Assembly (NCBI GenBank): GCA_004764695.1
Contig: SMSO01000014.1
Location: forward strand, 5,024,345 to 5,088,344
DNA: 64,000 bases
DNA from: Schizochytrium sp. TIO01
Lineage: Eukaryota; Sar; Bigyra; Thraustochytrida; Thraustochytriidae
Direction of reading: 5' to 3'
Shown here: piece by piece, positions 40,807-50,800 of the stretch
Position numbering within the stretch: the stretch's first letter is position 1
How the letters are laid out: the number at the start of each line of letters is the position of its first letter
Notes under the pieces: model-generated
Database searches by the model: none
What the model was told of the DNA's origin: nothing
Seen by the model: the letters and a program-made list of their open reading frames with translations, nothing else
Made by a program: the position numbers and the translations under genes

Positions 40807-41330
40807 TTAAACGTTGACAAAAATGCAGTTTACTAAGTAGCTATTAAGAGCCTGCAGAAGAAAGGGTGTGCGCTAGCAGTCATGACTGCTTACTGCCTCT
40901 TTTTGATGGGTGAGACTCTTACTTAGGCACTACTATAGAAGAATTTACCTACCACTGGACTTTTTTCTTTTATTCTTTCTGTTTCTTTTTCTTTTTTTGT
41001 TCAATTCATCTTTTAATTGATAAAAATAGGATTAAAATTGGAGCGGAATAGAAGTACTTAGTAGACACCTAGTAGATGGTCCTGCTGCAGAGCACTGAAA
41101 GTTTGTAGACTGTATGGTAAGGGAGGTCGAGCAAGCTAAGTATTCCCATGTCCTCGCCTCGAGGCTTCGCTGCGAACTATAACATGACATGAAAGCTAGT
41201 GGTCCATTTCAACGCGACGACGTGATGGTTTTTTTCTCTCTTTAGAAAAGAGAGAGTGAATGGTGACTGGTATAGATTTGGGTAGATGCTGCATAGTCAA
41301 TTGGGAAACAGATTGGATATGATGTCAAAG

Positions 41331-41365
41331 CAACATCAAACCCTCGCCAAACCCTCGTCAAACCC
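41331..41365. repeat. Three AAACCCTC direct repeats
   Basis: Three copies of AAACCCTC spaced by exactly 11 bases, about 120 bases upstream of an ATG. They resemble telo-box (AAACCCTA) promoter motifs, though a regulatory role is inference. Confidence 0.6.
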
Positions 41366-41479
41366 TCAATTGATAGAGGTGAGGACTACAGAAGCAAAAG
41401 TTAACGCTGCAGAACCGCAGAGCCTTACGTCGTCAAGGGTGATTGGGTTTGATTGGATTGTCTGGTGTAGAACGGCAGC

Positions 41480-42541
41480 ATGAGTGGCTTCACTCAGCTG
41501 CTCAAGAATGCAGTGATCAAGTTTCCGTCAACAAATGTTGAGAACAGCGGAAAGTATGTTGATGACTTGGTTGAGGGTCTGCAAAACTGCAGTGGCCTCG
41601 ACGAGATAGATTTATCAGGCAACAACATCAGCAATAATGACGCAAAGAGAATTGCTGGAGCAATTGCAAAAACTTCGTTGCACAAGATTGACCTAAGTGA
41701 AAACCCAATCGAGGGTTCTGCTTTTGCGGAGATCATTATGGCAGCATATCATAACAAAAGCAAGCACAGCTCTCTTGAACTTTGGTTCAACAACTGCAAA
41801 CTTGTACAAAAGGATCTAGAAAACGACCTCATTTGGTTACCTTTCAAGTTCGCAGGAAGCAACGCACGCAAGACAATCATTGTGCATGTATCAGACGAAG
41901 GGAATAAGCTGAGAATGCCTAAAGCGAATGTCGTTCCTGAGTGTGTCAAGTTTCACGTCAATGCCGCAGACAACATCTCTGAGCAGGACACCATTCCACC
42001 GAACTCTCCTTTACCAGATATGGATAAGGGAAAGAAGCGGCCTCGTGAAGAACTCGATGTGGAGAATTTTATCAAGGATATGTTGTTTTGCATTGATCTC
42101 AGTCCATTTGACTTTCAGCAAAGCTCCTTCGTACACCCCTTTTTCCAAGGCGACAAGAAATTCTTCGGCTCTATCCGGATGGAGGCGTTGCACTCAGCTA
42201 TTGAGCAAGGTATGTCACGCGCCAAAAACAACAATGTCAAGAGAAACCATGCTTGGGATTTGGAGGAGGAAAAAAACAACAAAAGAACCGCAAAGACGTA
42301 TTGCGAATATGACGACGACAGACGCAAAACAGCGTTTAGAAATGCATATCATGGCGCTTGGAGGAAGCGCAATGACTGGGGCAAGAAGTTTGAGGAAAAC
42401 AAGAAGAAGTTTGAGGAAAACAAGAAGCCTGAGGAAAACAAGAAGCCTGAGGAAAATAAGAAGAGGAAGATTGAGGAAAATAAGAAGAAGCCTGAGGAAA
42501 ACAAGGGGCAGGCTAAGGTTAAAAAGGAAGGAGAAAACTAA
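41480..42541 (+). CDS. Short LRR protein with charged EENKK repeat tail
   Basis: Unrecognised 353-residue protein starting at ATG 41480 (GCAGCATGAG). Residues 36-95 contain two to three ribonuclease-inhibitor-type LRRs (LDEIDLSGNNISNNDAKRI, LHKIDLSENPIEGSAF). The centre (110-250) has no known domain but holds a probable nuclear signal (KGKKRPREEL). The C-terminus is highly charged with repeated EENKK(K)PEENKK units from about 305, likely a coiled or disordered tail with length variation. It shares LRR style and lack of signal peptide with the 730-residue LRR gene that diverges from it, and may belong to the same expanded family; the rest does not align by eye. Confidence 0.75.
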   Translation: MSGFTQLLKNAVIKFPSTNVENSGKYVDDLVEGLQNCSGLDEIDLSGNNISNNDAKRIAGAIAKTSLHKIDLSENPIEGSAFAEIIMAAYHNKSKHSSLELWFNNCKLVQKDLENDLIWLPFKFAGSNARKTIIVHVSDEGNKLRMPKANVVPECVKFHVNAADNISEQDTIPPNSPLPDMDKGKKRPREELDVENFIKDMLFCIDLSPFDFQQSSFVHPFFQGDKKFFGSIRMEALHSAIEQGMSRAKNNNVKRNHAWDLEEEKNNKRTAKTYCEYDDDRRKTAFRNAYHGAWRKRNDWGKKFEENKKKFEENKKPEENKKPEENKKRKIEENKKKPEENKGQAKVKKEGEN

Positions 42542-43225
42542 GGTTAAATAAGAAGAAGATACCTGAGTTCAAAAAGGAGCAACACATCATTTTAAAGTTC
42601 AAATTGTATGTTCATGTTTTAATTTAATTCGTGGCTGGTGACAAAACAGCGCCACTCCACCCAAATAAATGAAGTCACCTTGTACACCCTTTCCAATGAG
42701 GTCTTGAACTGACTGAGTATGAAAAGCGAAATACTAGTCAACTTAGATGAATGCATGTAATCTAAAGCTAGTGATATTGGAAATCCCGACAAAGGGATCG
42801 AAACGTGGTAGGTTCGGAATTTAAATTACCACATTGAAACAGAACAACGAATCAGACTTAAAACCCGACTACTCAAATACACTACTTGAAGGCAACAGGT
42901 CAAGTACCTGTTTTGTTTTTGTTTTTGTTTTTCAGAGAACATTTCAATGACGCCGAAAATTAGCACTCGTGTTGCCTTCTTTAAAAGTTCCTCTTTTTAA
43001 AACATATCAACCAGTTGAGTTTTCGAACGAAAATTGCATGATCTCACAGCATATATATGTTTCTAGGCGACTAAATTAAAGTGCACAATTAATCTAATTT
43101 TTGATATTTGGTGTTTGGTGTAGTTCAGTCAAGGATGAAATGTATGCACGCTTGTCTATGCACTTGACGTTGATATTTACTCACGCAATTTGAAACATGT
43201 CTGTTATAAAGTTATATTTCGGGGC
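42542..43225. other. Convergent 3' spacer
   Basis: Between the stops of the short LRR gene (+) and the thiolase (-). It contains a GTTTTT run near 42911-42931 and a small hairpin (ATCCC, GACAAA, GGGAT) near 42783. No gene seen. Confidence 0.55.
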
Positions 43226-44524
43226 CTAAAGATTTGCAGTTGGTCTTTTCGAGCTACAGGCAAGACTATATTTGCGTTTTGGCTTCATATTCGTCCATTC
43301 TTGAGGCTTGCGATAAATTCCAATGACAACAAGTCCACCCAAACCAAGGTTGTGCTGAAGACCAATTCTGGCGTTCTGGACTTGGCGTGGGCCACATTCT
43401 CCACGAAGTTGCCAGCAAAGTTCGGCACATTGAGCGAGACCAGTTGCTCCAAGCGGATGCCCTTTAGAAATGAGGCCGCCACTTGGATTGACAACGTACT
43501 TGCCACCAAACGTTGCATTGCCACTTTCAATAAGCATGCCACCTTCTCCTTCTTTAGCTAAACCTAAGGATTCGTATGTAATAAGTTCATTGCATGAAAA
43601 GCAATCATGAAGCTCAACAACATCAATATCCTCCGGTGTAATTCCAGCCTCTAGATAAGCGTCATGGGCAGCCTTTTGTGCCATGGTCTTTCCGATAGCT
43701 TCAATTACAGCGCGACCCTTGGAGGCCTGGAACACTTCAGGGCTATCTGAATGTACGCTTTGAGCCACAAGCTCAATGGCTTGCCCTTGCAGTCCATGCT
43801 TAACAACAAAATCTTCGGAGGCAAGAATTGCACAAGCTGCACCGTTTGAGGTAGGTGAGCATTGTAGCTTCGTCAACGGACCCATGACTTGAGGAGAGTT
43901 TTGAATCTCATCTAGAGTGTACACATCACGAAACTGAGAATAAGGGTTATTCACGCTATGACGGTGGTTTTTCTCACCAATCATTGCAAAATGTTCGGGC
44001 TTCGTACCGTAAAGCTTCATGTGCTCCTCCCCTGCGCGGCCAAAGAATTGCGCCATGGGTGGGGCATTCGTGATACCGTGTGCCTTCTCCAAGACCTCAT
44101 AATGGTGGTCTAGGGATGTAGGGCCAATACTCTCGCCTCCACCAAGAGACCCAGGACGCATCACTTCAACGCCGAGTGCAAGAGAACAATCTGTCATTCC
44201 ACTCGCAACGTTTTGGCGTGCAACAGCAAGGGCATTCGAGCCTGTTGCGCAGGCATTGTTTACATTAAATGTTGGGATGTTGTAGATGCCACAATCGTAG
44301 AGAACTCTCTGACCAGCCCCAAGAGTGAACATGGAGCCTACACATGCGCTCTCTATCAGATCTCTTTGGTCACTGATGCACGCATCCTCTAGTGCACGCA
44401 CCACAGCCTCTGCACCTAAGGCTGTAAAGTAAGGGCTTTTCTTCGGATCCTTTGCCGGCTTCGTAAACGGAGTCATGCCCACGCCCACGACAAATACTCT
44501 GCGCTGGGGTTTCTTAGCAACCAT
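43226..44524 (-). CDS. SCPx-type thiolase (3-ketoacyl-CoA thiolase, sterol carrier protein X family)
   Basis: Cleaves 3-ketoacyl-CoA with CoA in peroxisomal beta-oxidation, especially of branched substrates. The 432-residue protein has the complete thiolase fold. VFVVGVGMTPF opens it, and the nucleophile sits in NNACATGSNA (Cys92). Later motifs are VVELHDCFSCNE (His306) and GGLISKGHPLGATG (His356). It lacks the fused C-terminal SCP2 sterol-carrier domain of animal SCPx, as in several protist and bacterial relatives. The last residues are PTANL; ANL also ends human catalase and works there as a weak peroxisome signal. Start ATG at 44524 (MVAKKPQRR). No intron seen. Confidence 0.92.
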   Translation of the reverse strand: MVAKKPQRRVFVVGVGMTPFTKPAKDPKKSPYFTALGAEAVVRALEDACISDQRDLIESACVGSMFTLGAGQRVLYDCGIYNIPTFNVNNACATGSNALAVARQNVASGMTDCSLALGVEVMRPGSLGGGESIGPTSLDHHYEVLEKAHGITNAPPMAQFFGRAGEEHMKLYGTKPEHFAMIGEKNHRHSVNNPYSQFRDVYTLDEIQNSPQVMGPLTKLQCSPTSNGAACAILASEDFVVKHGLQGQAIELVAQSVHSDSPEVFQASKGRAVIEAIGKTMAQKAAHDAYLEAGITPEDIDVVELHDCFSCNELITYESLGLAKEGEGGMLIESGNATFGGKYVVNPSGGLISKGHPLGATGLAQCAELCWQLRGECGPRQVQNARIGLQHNLGLGGLVVIGIYRKPQEWTNMKPKRKYSLACSSKRPTANL

Positions 44525-46120
44525 GACGTCCTTCGCCTTTTTCCTTTAGTTGATATTCTCTTCAATGTATTTAGGTTTTGATATCAGGAGCCATCATTCA
44601 CCCTCTATCGTATCTTGGACTGTAAGTCCTACAGTCTTGCCAGATCCAAGATCCTTTTGCTAATTCTTACTAGCAAAGAAAAAGGTCAGTCCTACAGCTC
44701 TTCACGCTTTCAGTTGGAAGTGAGGTCCTTGATTACTCTTATTCTATACGTGCGCTCCGAGCAGTATACTAGATACTAGTGTGCTCCAGCTGTCTGCTGA
44801 GCATCGCAGGTACTAGGTAGTACTATGTAATCACAAACAAGCGCGATATTGAGCAATCGTGTTAGCTTGAATTTTTGCCCAAATTGAAAAAGATTTTCAC
44901 AAAATGCCTCTAAATGAGTATAAATAACAGTATATGTTTTAAGATGCTTATATGAGATGACCCATTTCGTCAGGTTCTATACGAGTAGAAGGTGTGTGCT
45001 ACGTTTTTGTTCATGTATAGATTCTACACGTCAAGCATCTATGTATACAATAGAAAGGCAGCAGCATTAAAAAATAGGGGAGGGTCTTTGAGGATCAGTA
45101 AAAGCGAGCTTTAACTAAGGTTACATAGGGCAGATTAGCTGAGCTCATTACAAATTATTTTGTCATTAAATTAATCTCAGGCTTCAGCAGATTGTAGATT
45201 GTTAAGTTTTTGCAAGGATGGCACATTTAACCTCTTCAAGATTTTATAACGTAATTCAGCATGATAGACTTTTGGTCTTGCATGAACTGTCGGCGCGTTT
45301 TGTGATTTATTACTAAATATCAACACAAATGCATTGATACGCGAGGAATAGTTAAATCGTCCGTTTAGAATACTTTGAGAGCAATACATCTCAAGTGTGA
45401 CGTGTCCAGCATGGGTTGCAGATAGTAAATGCAAAGCATCGTATAAACATCAAATATGCGTGTTCAAAACTTCCTTTCAATGCCCTAGTAAATGTGACAT
45501 TACATTCCTATCGATAATTCTGCCTTGAATGAAACCGAAAACCCCCAAAAAGGCAGCCTTCGTGAGAAGCTGTTCGTCAGGGATTGACTAAGCAAGCTTA
45601 GTTGAAGAGCGCCAAATCGAATCTAACAGTATTTAGCCAAATAAACACCACGATAGGTAGATTCCTCTTGGAATCGTAGTACTCAGTATAGGTTTTCAAA
45701 TATGATTGTCATAATTAACGAAAATGGAGATTATGCGGAAACCAGGATATGTTATATCTAGAAAAGAAAGGCAATATGTTTTGTATCCTTTCCCTTTTCA
45801 GTGCTTGAATTGGCCACATCCGATGCACCGCATCGTCATACGCAAGGGGGGCTACAATTAACAGTGCGTAGGGGTTGTTCGCACAACATATTTGGGATGC
45901 TTGCGTTGCTGACTCCTAAGCACTTCAGTTCTATATGGGGGTGCATCAGCTGCAGCTGGTTGTTGTTGATATCATACGGTGTACATCCCATGCGGCTTCA
46001 ATAAAGATTTGGCATTAACTAGAGTGAGAACCAGGCAAGCAAACGTGAAGTGGCTGAGTTATTTTGGTGTAATTGAAGACGCGTATAGAACAAACTAAGC
46101 TGATGGTAAATACGGTCGTT
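44525..46120. other. Spacer upstream of thiolase
   Basis: It holds the thiolase promoter side and the 3' UTR of the p24 gene. One 85-codon minus-strand frame (45177-45434) begins at a non-ATG codon and has no domain. Nothing else supported. Confidence 0.5.
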
Positions 46121-47018
46121 TCAAACCCATTGCCTTTGGTAAATAAGGCGCTGAATGTAAAATATTTGCCCTAGTGTGACTCCAAGCATGAAGGCGGACT
46201 CCAGAACGGTATAGAAAGACACTTTCCATTCAATAGCGTCCTCTGTGAGCATGTGCCTGCGGACTCGGGTGACAATAAAGTTCTGTTCCGCGACAAGGTC
46301 GTTAAGATCATGGTGTGCAGCTCGGAGGGCCTCCTCAAGGGGTGTAATCTCAGCACCCTTAGCAATTTCGCGCTTGTGCACGCCCACGTGCAACGCAAAT
46401 GTGACGTGCTTCCGCTGACCAGAAGGGTTCGCAAAGCAGAACTTGTATTCACCCTGCTCGCTTACCACACCTTCGTAGGACCCCTCAGTCTTACCAGAGA
46501 CCGCATGGAGAGACTTTTCTCGCCCTCTCCCGCCCTCCGAGACCTTTGCCACACGTACATCCACCTTTTGAGAGCCTCCACTTGCCACGAAGAACGCCAT
46601 TCGAATCTTCATCGGAGCCGACTCAATTCGTTCGTAAAAGCATTCTTCGGAGCGCTCAAGGGCAAACGTGAAGACATGGCTTGGACTAAAGTCATCCATG
46701 TGGAAATCGGATTCTACGTCGTCCACGTCTTCGTAATCGTCTTCATCATCTTCATCATCGTCGTTTCCGTTTTGGTTTCCGAATCGACGGTGATTCCCCA
46801 TGCCACCTTCGTGTTCCTTGTAGCCTGCTTCGTCCTCATCATCAAGGTCTCTTGGATCTAAATCAAGGCCTGCGTAGGGGTCCTCGTCGTTGCCGGTGTC
46901 GGCGCTGATATCGTTTTTCAAGGTGTCCGGACTGCCAGGAAGCAGCTTCGGCCTGGGTCTGGAGCACCAATGAAGCCGCCAAGATGGCAGCGGAGAGCAG
47001 AAACCGCAAGCCGCGCAT
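46121..47018 (-). CDS. p24/TMED (emp24 GOLD-domain) cargo receptor, one-base frame break after signal peptide
   Basis: p24 proteins cycle between ER and Golgi in COPI/COPII vesicles and help sort cargo. The GOLD domain begins near HVFTFALERSEECFYERI and includes SYEGVVSEQGEYKFCFANPS, with the two conserved cysteines. A coiled segment follows, then a membrane span (FYTVLESAFMLGVTLGQIFY) and the cytosolic tail IQRLIYQRQWV. The large frame (to 46921) has no ATG in its first part. A proper start exists at 47018, encoding a signal peptide (MRGLRFLLSAAILAASLVL) in the adjacent frame. Dropping one A of the five-A run (46914-46918, T on the top strand) joins the frames as SGHLENDISADTG. Between signal and GOLD lies an unusual acidic insert of about 50 residues (DLDPRDLDDEDE; DDDEDDEDDYEDVDD). 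Confidence 0.82.
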
Positions 47019-47867
47019 TGAAGGAACGTGAGTGGCTTCCAGTTACCTTGTTTGTATACCTCGCGCGCGTGGGGTGGGTGGGAGATAAGCGACGTTGGAA
47101 GAGGCCAAAAATGGTTTGCTAAGAAGAGATTAGATTGACTTGAACAAATTTAGGTTCAATTATTATTTATTATCTTTCTTTTCCTCTCTTTCCTTTTTAT
47201 TTTATTTTACGAACATAAATCTTGAGTACCCAGGTAGGTGGAATCTGAAATTCTATTTTGCAGTGAGCAATAATTCATAGACACACCGCAGGCATGGCTG
47301 ATTGGTTTCTGTGAACTATTAGGGATGAAGTAAACGTGGATGGTCTTGGTTTCGAAATCCTATATTGCTGCAGTAAACAATATTGCTGATAGAATCGACA
47401 TAGCATATCAATGGATGGTGGCATGCTATTTGTTGGCGGTCGCTTATTTACTTCGCTGCACAGTCAATAAAACCGATTATTGAGCATTACTATGTTACCG
47501 CAAACTCTTTAAAATTTAGATGGTGTCATGATACGTACAAAAACACAAAATCAACTGTAGATTTAACTTCTGAGAAAACCAGATGGTGATTTCAAACAAT
47601 GATTGAGAACTTAAAAGTTAAAGAAGTGCTTGCTTGCTAGGACTAAGTTGATTCACGCAGATGAAAATCAGAATGTCAAAAAGACCCCAACTTGCAAGGA
47701 ATCAGCGTGATGGCAGTGACGAATATGCGAATGTAATGGCGGTGCCAGGTTTGAGAAGGCCTCAATCGCCAAGGCACACAAAAACAAAGAGCAAGGCATG
47801 GTAATTTTTATATCTTAGGTATGGATGACTGAGTTGCATTTTTATTATTTCTTTTAAATCCTGATGC
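47019..47867. other. Spacer between p24 and RPB1
   Basis: Contains the p24 promoter side and the RPB1 3' UTR (both genes on the minus strand). AT-rich, with a short TTTTATTTTA patch near 47200. No coding signal. Confidence 0.55.
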
Positions 47868-50800
47868 TCACTCAGCAGCAGGCGATGAGGGCGAGTACGC
47901 CGGGCTGGCCGGGGAATACGCTGGGCTAGCCGGAGAGTAGGCTCCGCCACCAACCGCTGGTGAGCTTGGGCTGTAGCTCGGCGAGGCAGGCGAGTACTGT
48001 TGGTTGTACTGTGCTGCCGGGGAGCTTGGCGAGTAAGCAGGAGACATCGGCGAGGCTCCGTAAGCCTGAGCTGGAGACGACGGGCTGTACGCTTGAGCAG
48101 GGCTGCTGGGACTGTAAGCCTGGGCTGGAGATGATGGACTATAAGCCTGAGCTGGACTGCTGGGGCTGTAAGCTGCCGCAGGGCTGCTGGGGCTATACGC
48201 TGCAGCAGGGCTGCTGGGGCTGTAGGCTGCGGCGGGGCTACTTGGGCTGTAGGCCGCGGCAGGACTGCTGGGGCTGTAGGCCGCGGCAGGGCTACTTGGG
48301 CTGTAAGCCGGACTGCTGGGGCTGGCTGCACCACCATACATGGGGCTGGTGGGGGATGCGTAAGCAGGCGAGTTGGGGCTGTAAGCCGGGCTACTGGGTG
48401 AAAAACCGCCACCATATCCAGGGGACTGAGCACCTGCAGAGCTCATGCGGTTGTACGAGGGCGAGGCACCTGCAGCAGGAGATTGCGGCTGGTACGCTGG
48501 AGAACTTGGTTGATATCCAGGCGAACTAGGCGAGAAGCCGGGAGACATTGGGGAGCCACCAGGTCCGGGAGAGAAGGCACCGTCGGCGCTGGGAGAGAAT
48601 GGTGCAAATCCACCAGGACTCATCGTGGGACTGAAGGCACCAGCCAAGGGTGTGGCCATGCCAGCGGAGGCTGACACATGTGGATCGAGGACACCCCCGT
48701 CGTTCGCCACATCCTCCTCAGCATCAATTTCAATAGCATCCTTGAGCATATCTTCGTCAATGAAGAGTTCGAAGGCACCAGTACCAATCGGCGCAAGCTG
48801 ACCAAGCATGATGTTTTCAGAAACAGCAGCAAGAGGATCACACTCGGAAAAGGCAGCAGCATCCATGAGCAGCTCGACAGTCTCCTCAAAAGAGCAGCGC
48901 TGAAGGGGTCCAGAACCATTGCGGTTAATACCATGACGTGTGACGGGCTGGAGTTCACCACGGGCAGCCATAACATCACAAAGCATTGACAAATGACGGT
49001 AGTTTACATAACTACCATCAAAGGAAATGACAGCACGAATTTCGTTCAAAAGGGAACGACGCAGGGCCTCTGCACCGAGAACTTGCCAAATCTCGATACA
49101 GTGGTTGGATACTGTACGCGTGTGGTCGACACCAGGTTGGGCCAAAATGGCCAAAAGGTTAGTTCCGTCGGTATCAAGAACCCACTCTTTCTTATCGTAT
49201 TCTGCACCGGTCTCGGGATCCCAACCCTTCGCCTTATCGAATTCACGGACAAAGCACTTTTTAATATTAGGAATACCACGAAGACGAAGGTTGTCGAGAA
49301 GCTCGGTCTCGAGACGACGAAGGAAGATAAATTCATCAATACCATGGAGCTGCTCCTCCTCGACAACGGGGGCCTGGGCCTCTCCATCCTCGCCGTTTGC
49401 CTCGCCGTCCTCCTTTGTTGGTGCACCACCAACGTTAGAACGCACAATGCGAATGTGAATAATACACTCTGGACTGTTATCATCGTTAACGATGCAGTGC
49501 AGAGTATCACCAAAGTCGTTCTGAATGGTCTTCAATAGTTCGTTGTTCGAGATCTTCTTGAAGCGCATGAGCTTCTTCTCCGCAACAATGCGCAAGAGCC
49601 ACGGGGAAAGTTGGTCAGCACGGATATCCGAGTCGCCTTCCATCTCCCAGAAACCAGAAACGAAGTCACTATCTTCTTCCACACAAGTGTTTTCTGGATC
49701 CGGATCAAAGATGATGCTGGTCTCAGTCGCGAGCTCACGCAGACGCGTGTACTCAAGACGAGACATGACCTCAGACGCACGAGCTTCCGTGTTACGGTGT
49801 TCTTGATCCAAATATACAGTAACAGAGGGTGTCTTTACGTTTTTGGCACCGTTAATCACCTCCTTGAGACGTGGCACACCAAGTGTTACGTTCTTTGCTG
49901 ATACACCAGCAAAGTGGAAGGTGTTAAGGGTCATTTGTGTAGCTGGCTCACCAATGGACTGAGCAGCAAGCACACCACACATTTCACCAGGGTTCACCAT
50001 GGATTTGAAGAAGCGCGACTCGATCTGACCAATCAGACTGCGGAAAGCATCACGGGTGAGACGATGCTTTACAAGGATAACCTTGGATGCCAGCGAGCTA
50101 CGAATAAGAATCTTGATCAGCTTGGTGGCGTTATCTTGAGCCTCACGGGAAAGAGGGTCGTCACCAAGCACAACGACAAGGCGGTCGCAGAGATTAGAAA
50201 CGTCACGCACAATTTCACATGGGTCCAGATCAGATGTACGGTTCTTGTCAATGTGGTACGTGTGTGAAACATTCCAGATCATACGCGAGACGTTGACAGG
50301 AAGATGCAAGGTCTCCTCCATTGCCATGACACCACCAGGCTCACGCTCGGCCGCAATAGTACGCAAGAGGGTTTGGTCGCGACGGAGCTGATCCGCCTCT
50401 TCGTTGAGGATCTCCACGGCTTCAGGGTCGTTGCGGAGTTTGAGCGTAATATTAGGCAACAAGTAGGGCTTTCCGTGGTGTGTGCCAAAGTCAGCATCGT
50501 CGACGCGATAAACAAAGGTATCATCAAACTCACGCTTGCTGAGACGAAGCAAATCAAAACGCTGGGACTCAACAAAAGCACCATCCATGCCGTCCTCACC
50601 ATAAAGGAATTGGATAATATCACCACGACCATTACGCACAGTGTTATCATAACGCACACTGAGATCCTCAAGAGCCTTAACGAGACGACGCTGAATATAA
50701 CCAGTCTCAGCTGTCTTACAAGCAGTATCAATGAGACCTTCACGACCACCCATGGCGTGGAAGTAGAACTCCTGAGGGGAGAGACCCTTGAGGTAAGAGT

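Larger units (their letters stand above)
39471..41479. other. Divergent spacer between two LRR genes
   Basis: Two kilobases with pentamer arrays, CATT/CATC runs and a TTTTC array. An open stretch near 40160-40466 (+) reads like protein (DWLGFAQVLQLVQEHDVLLG) but lacks an ATG or clear splice sites, so it is not called. Both promoters must lie here. Confidence 0.45.
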
